DNA of 64,000 nucleotides. Origin: an uncultured Lachnospiraceae bacterium. GTDB lineage: Bacteria > Bacillota > Clostridia > Lachnospirales > Lachnospiraceae. Positions 44,894 to 54,344 of this stretch are shown one piece after another. The stretch covers positions 676 to 64,675 of the forward strand of contig CAJUTC010000014.1 in the NCBI GenBank assembly GCA_910589195.1, in the 5' to 3' direction. The first letter of the stretch is position 1. The number at the start of each line of letters is the position of its first letter. Below the pieces are notes generated by a model. That model was not told the origin of the DNA. It saw only the letters and a list, made by a program, of their open reading frames with translations, and made no database searches. Both the position numbers and the translations under genes were made by a program.

Positions 44894-45909
44894 TTAATGA
44901 TTCAAAAGCTTCCTCCAATATTTTTCCATCTGCTCAAATGCTGTATCTGTTCGTTTTACCGCAATAGCGATAAAGTCTTTACGATGCGTATTTCCCGTAA
45001 CATAAGCTGTATGCTGTTCCTGGATCTTCTTTAACAGGTTAGGAGAATCCACGCTGGAAAGTTTTGTAAACAGGGCTGCTATATTTTCCCAATATAGAAA
45101 GGATTCTTCTTTTGTATGAGAAACTTGATCCATATATTTGCCATATTCTATATTTTCCTTTGAAATCCCTTGTCCCTGAAACTGGCCAGACAGCCACTGT
45201 TCCCAGCGATTGAAGTATGGCGTTAACACACCAGACGCAAGCATCTTTTGGTGCTGTTTCTGCAAATATTGATTCATAATGATCCAAAAATTTCGAATTG
45301 TGCGTATAAAAATCATGAATTAATGACTGGAAATCCTGTTTATTTTTATCATCCACATAGTTTTCGCAAAAATAGTTTAAAGCAGATGTGGCAGATTCCA
45401 ATTCTAATTTTGCTTCATCCGAATATATGGAAAGAAGTTCCATAGAATATTCCGGTCTATTTTCATTCAGGATACCCATGTATAGAAATCTGGGAGCGCC
45501 ATTTGGAGCCATTACCGTCGGCGCTGGATTTAAGTGCATACAATTCATCACCTTTGTAATATCATGTAATAAGTCCTTGTATTGTGCCGCTTCTTCTTCC
45601 GACATTTTATCAAAAAATCCTATTTCCTGAAGTTTTTCAGTAAATACTACGTCCTAAGCCTGACCGTAAAGGCCAAAAATATCATCTCCATATTTTTTCT
45701 TTTCTAATTCGGACCGCTCTTTTAAATCGCGGTTTAAAGCTTCTAAAATCACCAGTTAAAAATGATGATTTGTAGTAATCTATTGTATGATTAAATGTTA
45801 TTTTTTCGGGCATCGTTTTCAAGTCATTGGAAACATTGGAATGAAGCTCCTGGTTTCTATTTTTTATTGCAGATTGATTATAGTTTGTTGTTAAATTTAC
45901 ACAATTAAT
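44894..45909 (-). pseudogene. Multiply broken gene of unknown function
   Basis: Protein-like sequence continues across three frames. From 45909 one frame reads TNYNQSAIKNRNQEL to HTIDYYKSSFLTG near 45755, then continues in a second frame as LEALNRDLKERSELEKK. That frame meets an in-frame TAG at 45656-45654 and goes on as VVFTEKLQEIGFFDKMSEEEAAQYKDLL. Near 45275 it shifts again to LQKQHQKMLASGVLTPYF and ends at 44894. The start codon also appears lost (ATT near 45909). The intact protein would have been about 335 aa, soluble and helical; I do not recognise the family. Two frameshifts and a nonsense codon mean it is inactive unless sequencing errors are responsible. Confidence 0.75.
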
Positions 45910-46061
45910 ATATTTTCAAGCAATATCCTATCATCTTTTATCTTCATTATACCGTATCAGAAAGATAATTCAACCTTAATCGGCATTGTTTTAGCATTGT
46001 ACGTTCTAACCCACATCCGCAGCACATAAGTTTATACTAATTTCCCCTTTTTGGAGGCTTC

Positions 46062-47645
46062 ATGAAGCAGACTTTCCTTTCCCTCTCCCCCAGAAAACGA
46101 GCCTTCCTTACTGGCACACTCCTGCTTACCGGAACTGGCTTCTTATGCCGGATTCTTGGATTTTTCTACCGTATTTTCATGTCCAGAACCATCGGTGCAG
46201 AGGGTCTTGGTATCTATAACATGGTTCATCCGGTGTTTGGCATTTGCTTTGCGCTGTGCGCCGGTTCTATCCAGACCGCCCTGTCCCAATACGTTGCTTC
46301 CAATCAAAAAAAAGGCCGTGCTGTCTTTCGCGCTGGTCTGTTTATTTCCTTAACTTTATCCCTATTACTTGCCTTTCTGATCTCTCATACCTCTCCTTTT
46401 ATTGCCCGATATCTGCTGTTAGAGCCCCGATGTGAGCCTTATCTGGTCATTATGGCCTTCTCCGTTCCCTTTGCCGCCTTACATGCCTGTATTAACGGCT
46501 ATTACTATGGGATGCAGAAATCCCATGTCCCCGCTTTTTCCCAGGTAGCTGAGCAGATCATCCGCATGGCGGCAGTTTTTGGCATTGTACAGGTTATGGA
46601 ACAGAACCAAAATGAAATCACTGTGTCCCTGGCCGTTTACGGCCACTTAATCGGTGAAATCGCCTCGGCTGCCTTTACCTTATTCTGCCTTATCACGTTC
46701 CCTCCAGCAAAAACAAAGACTGCCTATAAGACAAACGCCCCACATTCAGCTTTTTTTTCCGCGCATTACACCCTTCCGCTCCTGGCTCTAGCCATTCCTC
46801 TTATGGGAAACCGTCTTGTGTTAAACTTGCTTGCCAGTGCTGAGGCTATCTGGATCCCAAACCGCCTTACTGCCTACGGCTTAAGCAGCAGTGAAGCTTT
46901 TTCCGTTTATGGGGTGCTTACCGGAATGGCGCTGCCATTTATCATGTTCCCTTCTGCCATCACCAATTCCATGGCAGTCCTTTTGCTGCCTTCTGTGGCA
47001 CAGGCACAGGCAGAAGGCAACAAGCGGCAGATTTCCTCTGCTATCTCTATGGCCTTACGCTACAGCCTTTATATGGGAATCTTATGCACTGGGATTTTTT
47101 TCCTTTACGGCCAGGAATTGGGCAGCAGCGTATTCCAAAGTCCAGCCGCCGGAGCTTATATCCGGGTTTTAGGCTGGCTCTGCCCTTTCATGTACCTGGC
47201 AACTACTTTGGGGAGCATCTTAAACGGCTTGGGCAAAACCCCTGCTACATTTCTGCAAAATGTATGCTCCCTTTGCCTGCGCCTGGTATTTGTCCTGCTG
47301 GGGATTCCGGTACTGGGGATGAAAGCCTATTTGTGGGGGATATTAGCCAGTGAAATGTTTTTGGCCTTCTGGCATCTGATCACCCTGCACCATTTTGCCC
47401 CTTTTACCTGGGACGGGATCCAAATGCTGGGAAAACCTATCATCCTTCTATTTGCCGCGGTTTGGACGAATCAGGCCTTATGGAACTATGTTTGGCCATT
47501 CCTCCCCAGAATTCTGGCGCCTGGCGCTCCCTGGGCTTTTTTCGGAACAGCGCTAAAAATTATCACGTTAAGCAGCCTGTATGGCCTTTTTTTGCTGCTG
47601 TGCCATATCCTTTTTTCAGAAAAGCCAGCACCGTCACATGTTTAG
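46062..47645 (+). CDS. Polysaccharide flippase of the MOP superfamily (SpoVB-like)
   Basis: 527 aa with about 14 predicted TM helices. It begins with the MurJ/SpoVB-type pattern GTGFLCRILGFFYRIFMSRTIGAEGLGIYNM (in pieces) and has LGSILNGLGK around residue 390. Members flip lipid-linked glycans such as lipid II; the sporulation paralogue SpoVB belongs here. Whether this is the sporulation gene or another flippase cannot be told from the sequence. AGGAGG-like GGAGG before the ATG; monocistronic, with a strong terminator at 47779. Confidence 0.88.
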   Translation: MKQTFLSLSPRKRAFLTGTLLLTGTGFLCRILGFFYRIFMSRTIGAEGLGIYNMVHPVFGICFALCAGSIQTALSQYVASNQKKGRAVFRAGLFISLTLSLLLAFLISHTSPFIARYLLLEPRCEPYLVIMAFSVPFAALHACINGYYYGMQKSHVPAFSQVAEQIIRMAAVFGIVQVMEQNQNEITVSLAVYGHLIGEIASAAFTLFCLITFPPAKTKTAYKTNAPHSAFFSAHYTLPLLALAIPLMGNRLVLNLLASAEAIWIPNRLTAYGLSSSEAFSVYGVLTGMALPFIMFPSAITNSMAVLLLPSVAQAQAEGNKRQISSAISMALRYSLYMGILCTGIFFLYGQELGSSVFQSPAAGAYIRVLGWLCPFMYLATTLGSILNGLGKTPATFLQNVCSLCLRLVFVLLGIPVLGMKAYLWGILASEMFLAFWHLITLHHFAPFTWDGIQMLGKPIILLFAAVWTNQALWNYVWPFLPRILAPGAPWAFFGTALKIITLSSLYGLFLLLCHILFSEKPAPSHV

Positions 47646-47778
47646 CACCTGGCATATTTCACAATTACTTCCTGACAGATACGTGTCATACTTAGCGTAA
47701 GGATACCGGAAAAAATCCGGCATAGTGGTCTATGAGCCCTAACAGCGCTGCAAAGATACCACATATCCGTGTGAACAT

Positions 47779-47831
47779 AAAGGCGGGAATGAGTTTGGGC
47801 ACCTTTCCCGCCCAAGCTCATTCCCGCCTTT
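47779..47831. terminator. Strong bidirectional terminator
   Basis: AAAGGCGGGAATGAG and CTCATTCCCGCCTTT form a perfect 15-bp stem between the convergent flippase and alpha-galactosidase genes; an inner GGGC/GCCC pairing adds to it. Confidence 0.8.
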
Positions 47832-47856
47832 CGCAAACGGCTACATGATGTTTCTT

Positions 47857-50046
47857 TTATTTGACTGCTTTTATCTCATACCGCCATGACTGATACTCTT
47901 CTTTTGGCACCGGAAGCAGGATACCGCCATACATTAAGGCTTCCCCGGTATACACCTGTTCCCCCACCTGGTAGGTTTTCTTCGGATTTAACCCTTTCAG
48001 CTTGATAATCGTACCATCCGGATTGGATTGCAAACAAGTCATTACCCCGCAAAACAGGCATTCTTCCTGATCCGGGGAAACAAATGCCCAGGCCACAGCC
48101 CGGCATTTCCCGTACGGAGAAGACAGGCGATAATAATCGCCTCTGTTAATTAAATTATAATGCTCTTTGTACTCTTTTACTTGCCGCTTTATTATTTCTT
48201 TCTCTTCATCATTTAAGATGCTCAGATCCAGCTCATAGCCGAAAGTTCCCGCCATGGCCACGGTTGCCCTGGTTTCCAGGGGGGTGATACGGCCTGTCTG
48301 ATGATTCGGTGTGGCGGAAACATGGGAGCCGATGGAAGAAACCGGATATCCAAAGGTAGTCCCGTACTGGATTTTCAGCCGCTCCACCGCATCGGTATTA
48401 TCGCTGCACCAAATCTGGGGACTATAATACAGCATTCCGAAATCAAAGCGTCCTCCCCCTCCGCTGCAGCTTTCCAGTAAAATGTGGGGGTAACGGGATA
48501 CCAGGTTTTCTAAAAAGCGGTAAAGACCTAACATATACCGATAACCGATTTCTCCCTGACGGCCAGAGGGGAGAACAGCCGAAAAGTAATTGGAAATGCT
48601 TCGGTTAAAATCCCATTTGATATATTCAATGTTCACTTCATCTAAAATCTTAAAAATCATATCCTGGATTCCATCTACCACTTCCGGTCTGGAAAAATCC
48701 AGGACGAACTGGTTTCTGGCTATATTCCCAGGCCTTCCAGGAATCCGCATCGCCCAGTTAGGATGGCAGCGGTAAAGATTGCTGTCCTCTGAAATCATTT
48801 CTGGTTCTACCCAAATTCCAAACTTCATCCCCAGGCCATTGATCCGCTCTGCCAGTCCCTTTAAGGTTCCTCCCAGCTTCGTTTCGTTCACTTCCCAGTC
48901 GCCTAAACCGGTGTAATCACTGTCCCGCTTTCCGAACCATCCGTCGTCCAGTACCAGCATCTCAATGCCCAGCTCTTTTGCGGCTTCCGCTATATGAATC
49001 AGCTTCTCTCCGTTAAAATTAAAATAGGTAGCTTCCCAATTATTAATTAAAACCGGACGCCGCTTCCTGGCCCATGGCCCGCGGAGCAAATGACTGGATA
49101 CCATACGATGGAATTTATGGGACAGATCCGTAAATCCGTTTCCGGAATAAATCATAACAGCTTCCGGTGTCTGGAAGCTTTCCCCCGGATTCAGCATCCA
49201 GGTAAACTGATCCGGTGAAATTCCCATTACAAGCCTGGTCTGATGGAACTGATCCACTTCCGTTTCTGCCAGGAAGGAACCGCTGTAAACCAGACCCGCT
49301 CCATAACAATCTCCGCTGTCCTCTGTACACATGGGATCGCACAAGATTACAAAGGGATTATGCTGATGGCTGGAAGTTCCCCGCTCCGATCCGATGGACT
49401 GGCGGCCATGGATTACCCGGCTTCGTTCCAGTTCACGTTCCATGGTGTGCTTACCGTAAAAATGAACCCAATCCAGATTGTCATGGTTAAAATCCAGGCA
49501 CATGGACATAGCCCGTTTTACTACTGCTTCCCGTTCTCCGCCATTTATAATTTTCGCAGCCCGGGTAATCACATCGGAACCTTCGATAATCCCATAATAT
49601 AATTCCAGCTTCATCCCTGTATGATGATCTTCCATCTCGATAATCAGAGTTTCCCCCTGCTCTTCTTCCGCGTAAAGGGCGGGAAGCCCGTCTAATGTAT
49701 ATTTTCCTTTTTTGATCTGATAGGAACGGTAACGGTAGTCTACCGCGCAGCTTCCGTCGGCGTTTATGATTTTCACACAGTCCGCCCGGTAATCCCCGAT
49801 TCCGAAGCAAGAATATTCCTGAGGAAAGTAATCCAGAGAAAAGGTTCTGTCCTGCCGCATCTCATACGGGTTCCCGCAGAATCCCCTGTCCGTACGCTGG
49901 ATTAAATAAGACAGATCACAATCATCAATCCGTCTTCCATAATAAAGGTGAAGCAGCACACCATACTCTGCAACCTTCATTTGATATGCGGAATTTAAGG
50001 TTTGCAGTGTAAACACTTGTGTTTCATGATTGAATAAAATCGCCAT
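47857..50046 (-). CDS. Alpha-galactosidase (GH36)
   Basis: About 729 aa, a GH36 enzyme of the AgaA/RafA type releasing alpha-1,6-galactose from melibiose, raffinose and stachyose. Counting from the ATG at 50052, the nucleophile is Asp481 (IKWDFNRS) and the acid/base Asp551 (CSDNTDAVER); LVLDDGWFG, GIWVEPEMI and ESCSGGGGRFD are intact. AGGAGG touches the ATG at 50052 and lies 6 nt before that at 50046, the preferred start. No signal peptide, so it acts on imported sugars. It lies downstream of two sugar ABC permeases whose binding protein is truncated. Confidence 0.96.
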   Translation of the reverse strand: MAILFNHETQVFTLQTLNSAYQMKVAEYGVLLHLYYGRRIDDCDLSYLIQRTDRGFCGNPYEMRQDRTFSLDYFPQEYSCFGIGDYRADCVKIINADGSCAVDYRYRSYQIKKGKYTLDGLPALYAEEEQGETLIIEMEDHHTGMKLELYYGIIEGSDVITRAAKIINGGEREAVVKRAMSMCLDFNHDNLDWVHFYGKHTMERELERSRVIHGRQSIGSERGTSSHQHNPFVILCDPMCTEDSGDCYGAGLVYSGSFLAETEVDQFHQTRLVMGISPDQFTWMLNPGESFQTPEAVMIYSGNGFTDLSHKFHRMVSSHLLRGPWARKRRPVLINNWEATYFNFNGEKLIHIAEAAKELGIEMLVLDDGWFGKRDSDYTGLGDWEVNETKLGGTLKGLAERINGLGMKFGIWVEPEMISEDSNLYRCHPNWAMRIPGRPGNIARNQFVLDFSRPEVVDGIQDMIFKILDEVNIEYIKWDFNRSISNYFSAVLPSGRQGEIGYRYMLGLYRFLENLVSRYPHILLESCSGGGGRFDFGMLYYSPQIWCSDNTDAVERLKIQYGTTFGYPVSSIGSHVSATPNHQTGRITPLETRATVAMAGTFGYELDLSILNDEEKEIIKRQVKEYKEHYNLINRGDYYRLSSPYGKCRAVAWAFVSPDQEECLFCGVMTCLQSNPDGTIIKLKGLNPKKTYQVGEQVYTGEALMYGGILLPVPKEEYQSWRYEIKAVK

Positions 50047-50073
50047 TTCCATCCTCCTGCACCGATGCCGAAT

Positions 50074-50121
50074 ACTCCCGGAAAATTAGCCACAGGAACG
50101 ATCAGGGGAATTTCCGGGAGT
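50074..50121. repeat. Perfect inverted repeat in the alpha-galactosidase leader
   Basis: ACTCCCGGAAA and TTTCCGGGAGT form an 11-bp stem spanning 48 nt, 28 nt before the start. A second inverted repeat (ATTACCGTTT/AAACGGTAAT) lies at 50299-50332 after the permease genes. No T-runs; roles unknown. Confidence 0.5.
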
Positions 50122-50335
50122 ACTCATACATTATTATTTACAGTTTGGCTGTTCACGGCAGCATAACGCGCGTAAAACAAGATAAAACTGTATTCTATAA
50201 ACATTTAATGGAGCCTTTTCACATATTTCAGTATAAGCCATATTGATCCATTTCGCAAGGTCTTTTTCAATGTTCAGATGATAAAGTATCCTTGCTGATT
50301 ACCGTTTGCATGATACAATAAACGGTAATTCTGGT

Positions 50336-51172
50336 TTACAGTTTGCCGCCAGAAGTAGCAATCCCTTCAATAAATTGCTTCTGGAAAATCAGGTACAGGA
50401 CAATCATTGGGATACAGGCTAACAGGGAAGCAGCCATCAACTGTGGATAATTATTGGAATACTGCCCCTGCATCTTAGCCAGGGCCGCGGACAAGGGCAT
50501 TACATTCCGGTTACAGATTAATGGCCACATCAGGTCTTTATACGCAAATACTGCCGTAAAAATGCCCAGTGATACCATACCTGAGCGGGTAAGGGGTGCC
50601 ATAATAAACAGAAATGTCTGTCCGATGTTGCATCCATCCAGCCTTGCGGCCTCCTCCAAATCCTTTGGAAGGCCCATGTAGGTCTGCCTTAGCAAAAAGG
50701 TTCCGAATGCCGTTACCATACCGGGGAAAATCAAGGCAAAGATAGAATCCAAAACTCCCAGCTTACTCACCATCAGGTATTGTGGGATAATGAAAATCTG
50801 CCCCGGAACCATCATCTGGAACATAACCAGAGAAAACATGAAATTCCGTCCCGGAAACTCTAAGCGCCCAAACGCATAGCCAGCCATTGTCGCTGTTAAT
50901 ACTGCGCAAACCACACGTCCCAAAATCAGCAACAGGGTATTGATATACAGCACCGGGAAATTCATGTTATTAATTACCGTGGCAAAATTATCCGGCTTCC
51001 AGCTGCTTGGAAAAATTACAAATGGATCTACTGAGGTCGATTCTGTTATGGTCTTAAACGCAGTAAGTGCCATCCATAAAAAGGGCACCAGCATAGTAAT
51101 GGATACTAAAATCAGCAAAATATAGATGCCTGCCGCGGTCAATTTTTGTTTTTTCTGCATACTTTCCATCAT
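50336..51172 (-). CDS. Sugar ABC transporter permease (MalG type)
   Basis: 278 aa, six TM helices, with the ATPase-contacting EAA loop EEAARLDGCNIGQTFLFIMAPL (in pieces) in the C-terminal half. CUT1-family permease pairing with the gene at 51182. GGAGG precedes the ATG-ATG start. Substrate is probably an alpha-galactoside, from the neighbouring GH36. No ATPase is encoded here; such importers usually share an MsmK-type ATPase. Confidence 0.93.
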   Translation of the reverse strand: MMESMQKKQKLTAAGIYILLILVSITMLVPFLWMALTAFKTITESTSVDPFVIFPSSWKPDNFATVINNMNFPVLYINTLLLILGRVVCAVLTATMAGYAFGRLEFPGRNFMFSLVMFQMMVPGQIFIIPQYLMVSKLGVLDSIFALIFPGMVTAFGTFLLRQTYMGLPKDLEEAARLDGCNIGQTFLFIMAPLTRSGMVSLGIFTAVFAYKDLMWPLICNRNVMPLSAALAKMQGQYSNNYPQLMAASLLACIPMIVLYLIFQKQFIEGIATSGGKL

Positions 51173-51181
51173 TCAATCCTC

Positions 51182-52090
51182 CTAACTGTAGTAAACATGC
51201 TTCTGAGCCTGCATCTGAATCACGGTAATAATCATGATAATTACCAGCAGGAACACCACGATAGCGGAACCTACGCCCTTATTGTTATTCACAAAGGATT
51301 CCTGGTAGAACAGATATACTAAAGACTGGGTCTTATAGAGAGCCGGGTTATTCTTATCCATAACCATAAAAATTAAGTCGAATACCTGCAAGCCGCCGAT
51401 TACTCTAGTAATTGCCACAAAGAAAATCGTCGGTGACAGAAGCGGAACTGTAATATGGAAAAACTGATAAATTCCATTGGCGCCGTCAATGCTGGATGCT
51501 TCATAATAATCTCTCGGGATATCCTGAAGACCTGCCAGGAATAATACCATGTTATAGCCCATAATCGACCAAATACCGATTACAGCTACCGCAAATGCAG
51601 CAATACTTGGATTGGAAATCCAGTTGGTTTTCGTTCCTAGCATATGGTTGAGCAAACCAAATTCTGAATTGTATAACCATCTCCAAACCATGGCGATTGC
51701 GGCAGGAGCCGCTACCATGGGAAGGAAAAAGATGGTACGGTAGGCGGCACGGCCCAGCATTTTGCGGTTCAGCAGTACCGCTAAAACAAGGGCAATCGCA
51801 ATGGAGAATGGAACCTCCACAATTGCGTATTTAAAGGTATTTAAAAGCGCCTGCCAGATCTCTGGCTCCCCTAAAATCTTCTGATAATTCTGAATCCCTA
51901 CAAATGTATTTCCCTTTCCAAAATCTCCCGTTTTATAAAAGCTTTCAATGATTGTCTTGAAAATTGGATAAATATTCAGGACAATCAAACCGATCATAGT
52001 TGGTAAAATAAACGCCCATCCCCAGATACATTCATTTTTCTGGCGGCTGGTCCACTTTGTTTTTACCACGTTTTTTGTTTCATTCGCCAT
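51182..52090 (-). CDS. Sugar ABC transporter permease (MalF type)
   Basis: 302 aa, six TM helices; EAA loop YYEASSIDGANGIYQFFHITVP (in pieces). CUT1 permease partner of the gene at 50336, 9 nt apart. AGGAGGG before the ATG. Intact, although its cognate binding protein gene upstream is truncated. Confidence 0.93.
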   Translation of the reverse strand: MANETKNVVKTKWTSRQKNECIWGWAFILPTMIGLIVLNIYPIFKTIIESFYKTGDFGKGNTFVGIQNYQKILGEPEIWQALLNTFKYAIVEVPFSIAIALVLAVLLNRKMLGRAAYRTIFFLPMVAAPAAIAMVWRWLYNSEFGLLNHMLGTKTNWISNPSIAAFAVAVIGIWSIMGYNMVLFLAGLQDIPRDYYEASSIDGANGIYQFFHITVPLLSPTIFFVAITRVIGGLQVFDLIFMVMDKNNPALYKTQSLVYLFYQESFVNNNKGVGSAIVVFLLVIIMIITVIQMQAQKHVYYS

Positions 52091-52231
52091 GTATGATTCC
52101 CTCCTGCTTTTTATCGATTTCGCCGCCCTGGCTCAGGCTTTTTATCATGCCAGAGCATTCCGTTATCAATTAACTTCTGAATAAGTTCAATAGATATGAT
52201 AGTGCTTAGGTTATCAAAACCAGTGGATTCC

Positions 52232-52465
52232 TTATCCACTGATCCTACACGGCCATCCATCGTATAAATAATTTTCATTCAGGCCTGCCCTCTGGCCGCT
52301 ATCCCAGATTGCAACGGAAATCGTGCCGCCTTTGTCACCGCCGAAAGATTCTCCGATATTTCCACTGGAAGGATCTCCGCCACCTGAACTCTGTCCACCG
52401 ACACAGGCTGCCAGGCACATTACCATGGCTCCCACAAAAACTGTTGATAAAATTTTCTTTTTCAT
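52232..52465 (-). pseudogene. Truncated sugar-binding lipoprotein of the ABC importer
   Basis: 77 codons remain of a protein family normally about 400-450 aa long. The lipobox LAAC and the first mature strand (GGTISVAIWDSGQRAGLNE) are typical of a CUT1 solute-binding protein. It then runs into unrelated sequence (NYLYDGWPC) and stops. A different frame over the junction, 52278-52111 (55 codons, MKIIYTMDGRVGSVDKES), also reads like protein and may be a scrap of another gene. This fits a deletion of most of the binding protein. AGGAGG precedes the ATG, so the stub is still translatable. Confidence 0.8.
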
Positions 52466-52581
52466 AAAGAACCTCCTTCACCTCAACCGTAGACTTTGTT
52501 ATTGCTGTTTCCAGCTATATCCGTTCACTACCTTGGTTGTATTTGACAGGTACATTATAGAAAATCCGCACAGTTTCGCAC

Positions 52582-52617
52582 ATGGAATTATGTGATTCAT
52601 TTATGGAATTATGTGAT
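52582..52617. promoter_or_regulatory. Direct repeat, candidate AraC-family operator
   Basis: ATGGAATTATGTGAT occurs twice (52582-52596 and 52603-52617), period 21 bp, i.e. two helical turns, as in AraC-family operators. It lies between the sugar-binding protein gene and the AraC remnant. The nearby TATAAT on the minus strand is at about 52556. Confidence 0.55.
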
Positions 52618-52649
52618 AGATTCCTGTATAATTGTAAAATTTTGCAAAG

Positions 52650-52686
52650 AAATGGACAGCAATTTTCACAAAACTGCTGTCCATTT
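52650..52686 (+). terminator. Hairpin upstream of the AraC remnant
   Basis: AATGGACAGCA and TGCTGTCCATT form a perfect 11-bp stem followed by TTCCC. It lies just before the region where AraC similarity begins. Confidence 0.45.
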
Positions 52687-52705
52687 TCCCATTTTTATAT
52701 TAAGA

Positions 52706-52977
52706 TTAATCATCGAAGCATTAACCGTTCCTATCTCCATCGGCTTTTTAAGTCGATTACCGGGGTTTCCATCCAAGATTATCTGCTGGATTACCGAATT
52801 CGCCAAGCTTGTATTTTATTAAAAAGCACGGATTTATCTATCCGCGCTATTGCCCGTTTGGTCAGCTATATTGACGCTCTATATTTCTCCAAACTTTTCC
52901 ATCAAAAGAAAGGAATCAGCCCCAGCGAATACCGGAAACAACGCCAAGATGAGGCTGAATCGTCTAAAACTTCTTAA
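52706..52977 (+). pseudogene. AraC-family regulator remnant (HTH end only)
   Basis: From about 52706 the frame encodes the two-HTH AraC DNA-binding domain: SYLHRLFKSITGVSIQDYLLDYRIRQA (in pieces), LLKSTDLSIRAIARLVSY, ALYFSKLFHQKKGISPSEYRKQR. The N-terminal sensor domain of about 200 residues is missing. The frame extends back to 52582, but that part consists of the duplicated operator-like repeat and a hairpin, so it is not genuine coding sequence. Regulators of this type (MsmR/RafR) control alpha-galactoside loci. Its 3' end overlaps the convergent MATE gene by 4 nt. Confidence 0.75.
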
Positions 52978-54344
52978 TGTGAAATAATCCTTTCCTGCTC
53001 GGCCTTGATCTGCCGGTCTAAACTTTTAAAAATCGTTAAGCAAATCATTACCGACAGGATAATGGAAATAACATCTGCCGCTGCCTGGGCATAGATAACC
53101 CCGTCCAGACCGAATAGCCGGTTTAATAAAAATACAAGCGGAATAAATACAAGTCCCTGGCGGCAGATGGTTAAAATCAAGGAGGGAAGCGCTTTTCCCA
53201 TTCCCTGGATTGTGTTAATGCAGAGGAAGAGAATTCCGATTACCGGACCAGTTAGCTGAAGGGCGATTACCATCTGGATCCCGTAATCCACTACCTGGCT
53301 GTCATTGATAAAAGCCCGGATTACCGCCTCCCTTGCCATTACCATAAGAATCGTAAGGACTGTCCCCATTACAATGGCGCAAAGACCAGTAAAGCGGAAT
53401 ACTTTCTTTAACCGTTTGCTGTTCCTGGCTCCGTAATTATATCCGATTAACGGCTGGATCCCGGCGCAAAGACCAATTTGTAAAAGCACAACCAGCATAT
53501 TGGCTTTCATGGCAACACCCATAGCCGCCACTGGGTTATCCCCATACTGAACCAGCACATTATTTAAAACAATATTGGCACAGCTCATTAAAATATTATT
53601 TAAGGATGCGGGAATCCCGATGGTCATAACGCCAATGGCAACCCCCTCTCTCATCTTAAAATCCTGAAGGTGGATGGATAGGACCGACTTCTTTCTTAGA
53701 AAATACATCAGGTAAAACAGACAGGCAGCGATATTTCCTATTACTGTAGCGACAGCCGCTCCAGTAACCCCCCACCCAAGGCCTAAAATCATAATAGGAT
53801 CCAGTACAATATTGGTCACCGTCCCGATCAAGTTTCCAATCATAGACTCTTTTGCGGCCCCTTCTCCACGGAGGATATTACCAAACGCAGTCCCGAACAT
53901 AATAAAAGGGCCGCCAAAAGAAATATAAGTCAGGTATTCTTTCGCGTACCAAAACGTATTTTCACTTGCGCCTATCATCTTTAAAATACCATTCATTCCC
54001 AGCAAAAAGGCAGCGGCCATTATCACGCCTAATCCCAGAGAACCGTAGCAGCAAAAGGAAGATAAATTTTTTGCCCGCTCCATCCGCTTCTCTCCCAGCG
54101 CCCTGGAAATCGCTGAGCTTCCGCCGATTCCGAAAAGATTACCCAATGCCATAAAAACCATAAAAACAGGGGTGGCTAACGATACGGCGGCTACCTGCAT
54201 GGCATCATTGGTCTGGCCGATAAAAAATGTATCTGCCATATTGTAAATCACCACTACCAACATGGAAATAATCGTAGGAATCGCCATGGTTGCCACTGCT
54301 TTTGGCACTGGTGCTTCTTCAAACAGAAATTTGTTGTTATTCAT
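52974..54344 (-). CDS. MATE-family efflux transporter
   Basis: 456 aa, 12 TM helices in two homologous halves; starts APVPKAVATMAIPTIISMLVVVIYNMADTFFIG (in pieces), typical of NorM/DinF-related MATE pumps of Clostridia driven by Na+ or H+. AAGGAGG precedes the ATG. It has its own strong promoter and a leader of about 250 nt with a terminator hairpin, suggesting ligand- or antibiotic-responsive attenuation. Substrate unknown. Confidence 0.94.
   Translation of the reverse strand: MNNNKFLFEEAPVPKAVATMAIPTIISMLVVVIYNMADTFFIGQTNDAMQVAAVSLATPVFMVFMALGNLFGIGGSSAISRALGEKRMERAKNLSSFCCYGSLGLGVIMAAAFLLGMNGILKMIGASENTFWYAKEYLTYISFGGPFIMFGTAFGNILRGEGAAKESMIGNLIGTVTNIVLDPIMILGLGWGVTGAAVATVIGNIAACLFYLMYFLRKKSVLSIHLQDFKMREGVAIGVMTIGIPASLNNILMSCANIVLNNVLVQYGDNPVAAMGVAMKANMLVVLLQIGLCAGIQPLIGYNYGARNSKRLKKVFRFTGLCAIVMGTVLTILMVMAREAVIRAFINDSQVVDYGIQMVIALQLTGPVIGILFLCINTIQGMGKALPSLILTICRQGLVFIPLVFLLNRLFGLDGVIYAQAAADVISIILSVMICLTIFKSLDRQIKAEQERIISH

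Noticed and set aside
45039..45605. 188-codon frame as a complete gene
   Set aside because: Its homologous reading continues upstream past an in-frame TAG and downstream in another frame, so it is one piece of the pseudogene.
45654..45656. TAG as a pyrrolysine codon
   Set aside because: The same gene has two frameshifts and a lost start, and no Pyl machinery is visible, so ordinary decay is the simpler reading.
50281..50335. Catabolite-repression (cre) site near the sugar permeases
   Set aside because: ATGCAAACGGTAATC resembles cre but misses a core position and lies after, not before, the permease genes.
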